A stretch of DNA of 64,000 nucleotides from Phocoena phocoena (lineage: Eukaryota > Chordata > Mammalia > Artiodactyla > Phocoenidae), in the NCBI RefSeq assembly GCF_963924675.1, contig NC_089232.1, forward strand, positions 47,470,522 to 47,534,521. The letters run 5' to 3'. The stretch's first letter is position 1. Each line of letters opens with the position of its first letter. Below, in pieces: positions 60,410 through 64,000 of this stretch. The notes under the pieces are model-generated. The model made no database searches. It saw nothing but the letters and a program-made list of their open reading frames with translations, and was not told where the DNA came from. Both the position numbers and the translations under genes were made by a program.

Positions 60410-60835
60410 AAAAATGTACAGATGAACTGGTTTACCAGGAAGAAATTGAGACTCAGATGTAGAGAGCTAACTTATGGACACCAAGGGGGGAAAGTGGCGG
60501 CACGTGGGGGTGGTGGTGTGATGAATTGGGAGATTGGGATTCACATGTATACCCTGATGTGTATAAAATTGATGACTAGTAAGAACCTGCTGTATAAAAA
60601 GGTAAATAAAATAAAATTCAAAAAATAAACAAATAGAAAATAAAATAAGCTACAACGATATATTGTACAGCACAGGGAATATAGCCAGTATTTTATAGTA
60701 ACTATAAATGGAGTTTAATCAAAAAACTGTGAAGTACTATATTGTATACCTGTAACTTACATCATATGGTACATCATCCATCAATATAAAATAAATAAAA
60801 ATTTAAATTAAAAAATAAAGAAAATAAAGCTCTTT
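60410..60835 (+). other. L1 3' UTR, type B
   Basis: Follows the ORF2 stop. It has a G-rich patch (CCAAGGGGGGAAAGTGGCGG) and then an AT-rich part with CAGCACAGGGAATATAGCCA and ACTGTGAAGTACTATATTGT. The same UTR type, older, is seen antisense at 4.5-4.7 kb. It is unrelated to the type A UTR of the L1s at 24.2 and 61.65 kb. Confidence 0.85.
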
Positions 60836-61109
60836 CAATCCCACAGGGACTGGGGGATAGGGGCAACTACCTTCTTAGATTATTACATTTCACAGGAATG
60901 GCTCCCACATTGTTCAGAAAGATATTACTGAATTCTAAAACTGGTCAGGGCTGGTAGAAAGTTTGCCTTGCAAAAGAACAGAGAAAAATTGTGTAGTTAA
61001 ACCTTTTCTAAAGTAAATGCTCTAAGAAAACGGAGGTCAGTGGGCTATAGTCAGGAAGAAACCTGCCTAAATTTTAGTCAAGCTGAAGGGAAACTTAAGG
61101 CTGTCTAGA

Positions 61110-61505
61110 TCATAAACCTAGGAGTGGAGTTGCTGGGTCATGTGATTACTCTCATTTTAACTTTTTGAGAAACAGACTGTTTCCATAAGTGGCTATACCT
61201 TTTTGCATTCCCAACAACAGTGTATAAAAGATACAAATTTCTCCACATCGTCACCAATGGTTGTGATCACTTGTCTTTATTATTATTATAGCCATCCCAG
61301 TGGGTATTAAGTGATATCTTATTGTGGCTTTTGATTTGCATTTTCCTAAAGACTAATAATATTTTTTTTTCATTTGATTATTGGCTATTTGTAAATCTTC
61401 TTTCAAGAAATGTTCATTCAGATCCTTTGCATATTTCTCAGCTGGGTTATTTCTCTTTGTCACTGAGTATTTTCCCCCTATTATTGATTTGTAAGGGTTT
61501 GCATG
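61110..61505 (-). mobile_element. Old L1 ORF2-end fragment, minus strand
   Basis: Plus strand reads GGAGTGGAGTTGCTGGGTCA, CATTCCCAACAACAGTGTAT, CCATCCCAGTGGGTATTAAG, GGCTTTTGATTTGCATTTTC and CTTTCAAGAAATGTTCATTC, the antisense of the ORF2 C-terminal region in older L1. No intact frame. Both ends truncated. Confidence 0.8.
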
Positions 61506-61647
61506 TGATTTAATTCTATTAACATATATTCTCGATAATGGAGATGACAGGAGAAATCTTTTCACATTTCTAATTCAATTTGTCCTATGTAGACACTGAA
61601 AAGGGTGAAATTGCAAAGAATTAAATACTTCCGTATCAAAATACTGC

Positions 61648-64000
61648 CTTAAAAATTTTTTTAAACATCTTTACTGTAGTATAATTGCTTTACAATGTTA
61701 TGTTAGTTTATGCTGTATAACAAAGTAAGTTAGCTATACATATGCATATATCCCCATATCCCCTCCCTCTTGCGTTTCCCTCCCACCCTCTCTATTCCCC
61801 CCTCTAGGTGGTCAGAAAGCACTGAGCTGATCTCCCTGTGCTATACGGCTGCTTCCCACTAGCTATCTATTTTAGGTTTGGTAGTGTATATATGTCCATG
61901 CCACTCTCTCACTTTGTCCCAGCTTACTCTTCCCCCTCCCCGTATCCTCAAGTCCATTCTCTAATAGGTCTGCATCTCTATTCCCATCTTGCCCCTAGGT
62001 TCTTCTGACCAGTATCTTTTTTTTTTTTTTTTTTTTTTTTTAGATTCCATATGTATGTGTTAGCATAAGGTATCTGTTTTTCTCTTTCTGACTTACTTCA
62101 CTCTGTATTACAGACTCTAGGTCCATCCACCTCACTACGAATAACTCAACTTCGTTTCTTTTTATTGCTGAGTAAAATTCCATTGTATATATGTGCCACA
62201 TCTTCTTTATCCATTCATCTGTCAATGGACACTTAGGTTGCTTCCATGTCCTGGCTATTGTAAATAGAGGTGCAGTGAACATTGTGATACATGACTCTTT
62301 GAATTATCGTTTTCTCAGGGTATATGCCCAGTAATGGGATTGCTGGGTTGTATGGTAGTTCTATTTTTAGTTTTTTAAGGAACTTCCATACCGTTCTCCG
62401 TAGTGGCTGTATCAATTTACATTCTGACCAACACTGCAACAGGGTTCCCTTTTCTCCATGCCCTCTCCAGAATTTATTGTTTGTAGATTTTTTGATGATG
62501 GCTATTGTGACTGGTATGAGGTGATACCTCATTGTAGTTTTGATTTGCACTTCTCTAATGATTAGTGATGTTCAGCATCCTTTCATATGTTTGTTGGCAA
62601 TTGGTATATCTTCTTTGGATAAATGTCTATTTAGGTCTTTTGCCCATTTTTGTATTGTGTTGTTTGTTTTTTGATATTGAGCTGCATGATCTTCTTGTAT
62701 ATATTGGAGATTAATCCTTTGTCAGTTTTTTCATTTGCACATATTTGGGGGTTGTCTTTTTGTCTTGTTTATGGTTTCCTTTGCTGTGCAAAAGCTTTTA
62801 TGTTTCATTAGGTCCCATTTGTTAATTTTTGTTTTTATTTCCATTTCTCTAGGAGATGGGTCAAAAAGGATCTTGCTGTGATTTATGTCATAGAGTGTTC
62901 TGCCTATGTTTTCCTCTAAGAGTTTAATAGTGTCTAGCCTTACATTTAGGTCTTTAATCCATTATGAGTTCGTTTTTGTGTATGGTGTTAGGGAATTTTC
63001 TAATTTCATTCTTTTATGTGTAGCTGTCCAGTTTTCCCAGCACCACTTATTGAAGTAGCTGTCTTTTCTCCATTATATATTCTTGACTCCTTTATCAAAG
63101 ATAAGGGAGCCATATGTGCATGGGGTTATCTCTGGGCTTTCTATCCTGTTCCATTGAGCTATATTTCTCTTTTTGTGCCATACTGTCTTGATTACTGTAG
63201 GTTTGTAGTATAGTCTGAAGTCCTGGAGCCTGATTCCCCTAGTTCTGCTTTTCTTTCTGAATATTGCTTTGGCTGTTAGGAGTCTTTTGTGTTTCCATAG
63301 AAATTGTGAAAATTTTTGTTCTAGTCCTGTTGAAATTGCCATTGGTAGTTTGATAGGGATTGCATTGAATCTGTAGACTGCTTTTGGTAGTATAGTCATT
63401 TTCACAATGTTGGTTCTTTCAATTCAAGAACATATTATATCTCTCCATCAGTTTTTATTGTCTTTAATTTCTTTCATCAGTGTCTGATAGTTTTGTGCAT
63501 GCAGGACTTTGGTCCCCTAGGTAGGTTTATTCCTAGGTATTTTATTCTTTTTGTTGCAATGGTAAATGGGAGTGTTTCCTTAATTTCTCTTTCAGATTTT
63601 TCATCATTAGTGTATAGGAATGCAAGAGATTTCTGTCCATTAATTTTGTGTCCTACTACTTTAGCAAATTCATTGATTAGCTCTATAAGTTTTCTGGTAG
63701 ATCTCTAGGATTCTCTATGTGCAGTATCATGTCAACGGCAAACAATGACAGTTTTACTTCTTCTTTTCCCATTTGGATTCCTTTTATTTCTTTGTCCTCT
63801 CTGATTGCTGTGGCTAAAACTTCCAAAACTATATTGAATAATAGTGGTGAGAGTGGGCAACCTTATCTTGTTTGTAATCTTAGTGGTAATGGATTCAGTT
63901 TTTCACCATTGAGAACAATGTTGCCTGTGGGTGTGTCATATATGGCCTTTATTATGTTGAGGTAAGTTCCCCTCTCTGCCTACTTTCTGGAAGTTTTTTA
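61648..64000 (-). mobile_element. L1, minus strand, runs off the right edge (type A 3' UTR)
   Basis: The left edge is the inverse tail and AACATCTTTACTGTAGTATA, the same 3' UTR as the full-length L1 at 24.2 kb but without the SINE. A 24-nt T-run (62016-62039) sits directly beside the ORF2 stop. Coding continues leftward in sense into the RT domain at the window edge. The length and the 5' end are unknown. Its last 150 bp are almost identical to 26581-26731. Confidence 0.95.
62040..64000 (-). pseudogene. L1 ORF2 pseudogene, partial (RT to C-terminus)
   Basis: Stop TAA at 62040-62042 after LMLTHTYGI. Pieces are open at 62282-62043, 62550-62236 and 63405-63076, in different frames. TAA at 63864-63866 replaces the Gln of RQGCPLS, as in three other copies. 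Motif C reads FAVD (63731-63742). The zinc-knuckle is destroyed: [19 protein letters not shown] has lost two Cys and the His. The rest lies outside the window. Inactive. Confidence 0.93.

Larger units (their letters stand above)
55441..60835 (+). mobile_element. Nearly complete L1 (short 5' UTR, ORF1, ORF2, type B 3' UTR), plus strand
   Basis: About 5.4 kb. Sense order: roughly 210 bp of 5' UTR (CCACCAAAGCAACATCCAGC...), ORF1 (55651-56556), a 58 bp spacer, ORF2 (56615-60409), and a 3' UTR with TATTGTACAGCACAGGGAAT ending in an A-rich tail near 60835. The 5' UTR is short and unlike the 2 kb 5' UTR of the minus-strand L1, although the ORFs are close relatives. Target-site duplication not found. 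Both ORFs are disabled. It faces the minus-strand L1 at 61.65 kb tail to tail. Confidence 0.93.

Noticed and set aside
53799..60835. One single long L1
   Set aside because: The order is ORF2 fragment, then 5' UTR, ORF1, ORF2, 3' UTR, so the RT region occurs twice; two elements are needed.
1..64000. CRISPR arrays, operons, prokaryotic promoters or a novel defence-type system
   Set aside because: The only regularly spaced repeats are microsatellites. The sequence is mammalian nuclear DNA by its SINEs, MIR/L2 and L1 content.

Overview
This 64 kb window is AT-rich, gene-poor mammalian nuclear DNA, almost certainly from a cetacean. Two things point there. Four copies of a tRNA-derived SINE start GGGCTTCCCTGGTGG and carry a GC-rich body ending in GAGAGGCCCACGTACC, which is the CHR-type SINE of whales and dolphins. 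The many L1 copies also have the 5' and 3' untranslated regions typical of cetartiodactyl L1. I find no convincing host protein-coding gene, rRNA or tRNA gene. The window reads as intergenic or deep intronic DNA built up by nested retrotransposition.

Layout. At 1-6750, unrecognised AT-rich DNA is followed by a degraded endogenous retrovirus: two directly repeated LTRs about 4.6 kb apart, with a SINE and an antisense L1 tail inside it. At 6.75-20 kb there is mostly unrecognised sequence with ancient MIR fragments, a solitary LTR at 12.3-12.7 kb, an old L1 piece at 12.9-13.2 kb, a pair of abutting Tigger-type DNA transposons at 17.2-17.7 kb, a minus-strand tRNA-derived SINE at 19.0 kb and several microsatellites. 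At 20.2-24.2 kb an old sense-strand L1 is followed by a faint L1 ORF1 remnant. At 24.2-31.56 kb lies a full-length minus-strand L1: 3' UTR interrupted by a SINE, ORF2, ORF1, a 2 kb 5' UTR and the 5'-terminal YY1-type motif. It is inactive. At 31.6-53.8 kb there is sparse DNA with a 79 bp mariner MITE, a perfect 26 bp palindrome containing an RFX X-box, L2, MIR and MER5A fragments, a MaLR LTR split by a SINE, and a short 5'-inverted L1 tail at 51.85 kb. At 53.8-64 kb there is a dense L1 cluster: a truncated plus-strand ORF2 fragment, a nearly complete plus-strand L1 with a different UTR type, a short old antisense L1, and a minus-strand L1 running off the right edge, tail to tail with the previous one.

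No copy encodes a working element. All L1 open frames carry nonsense codons or frameshifts. The most interesting signals are inside the repeats. Four of the five L1 copies that cover the RT motif RQGCPLSP have CAA changed to TAA at the same codon, and two of these share a short, nearly identical patch amid much more divergent sequence. Perfect CTCF-core, YY1 and RFX motifs also lie in or near repeats. I found no CRISPR array, operon-like system or other wholly new biological system, and I do not claim one.
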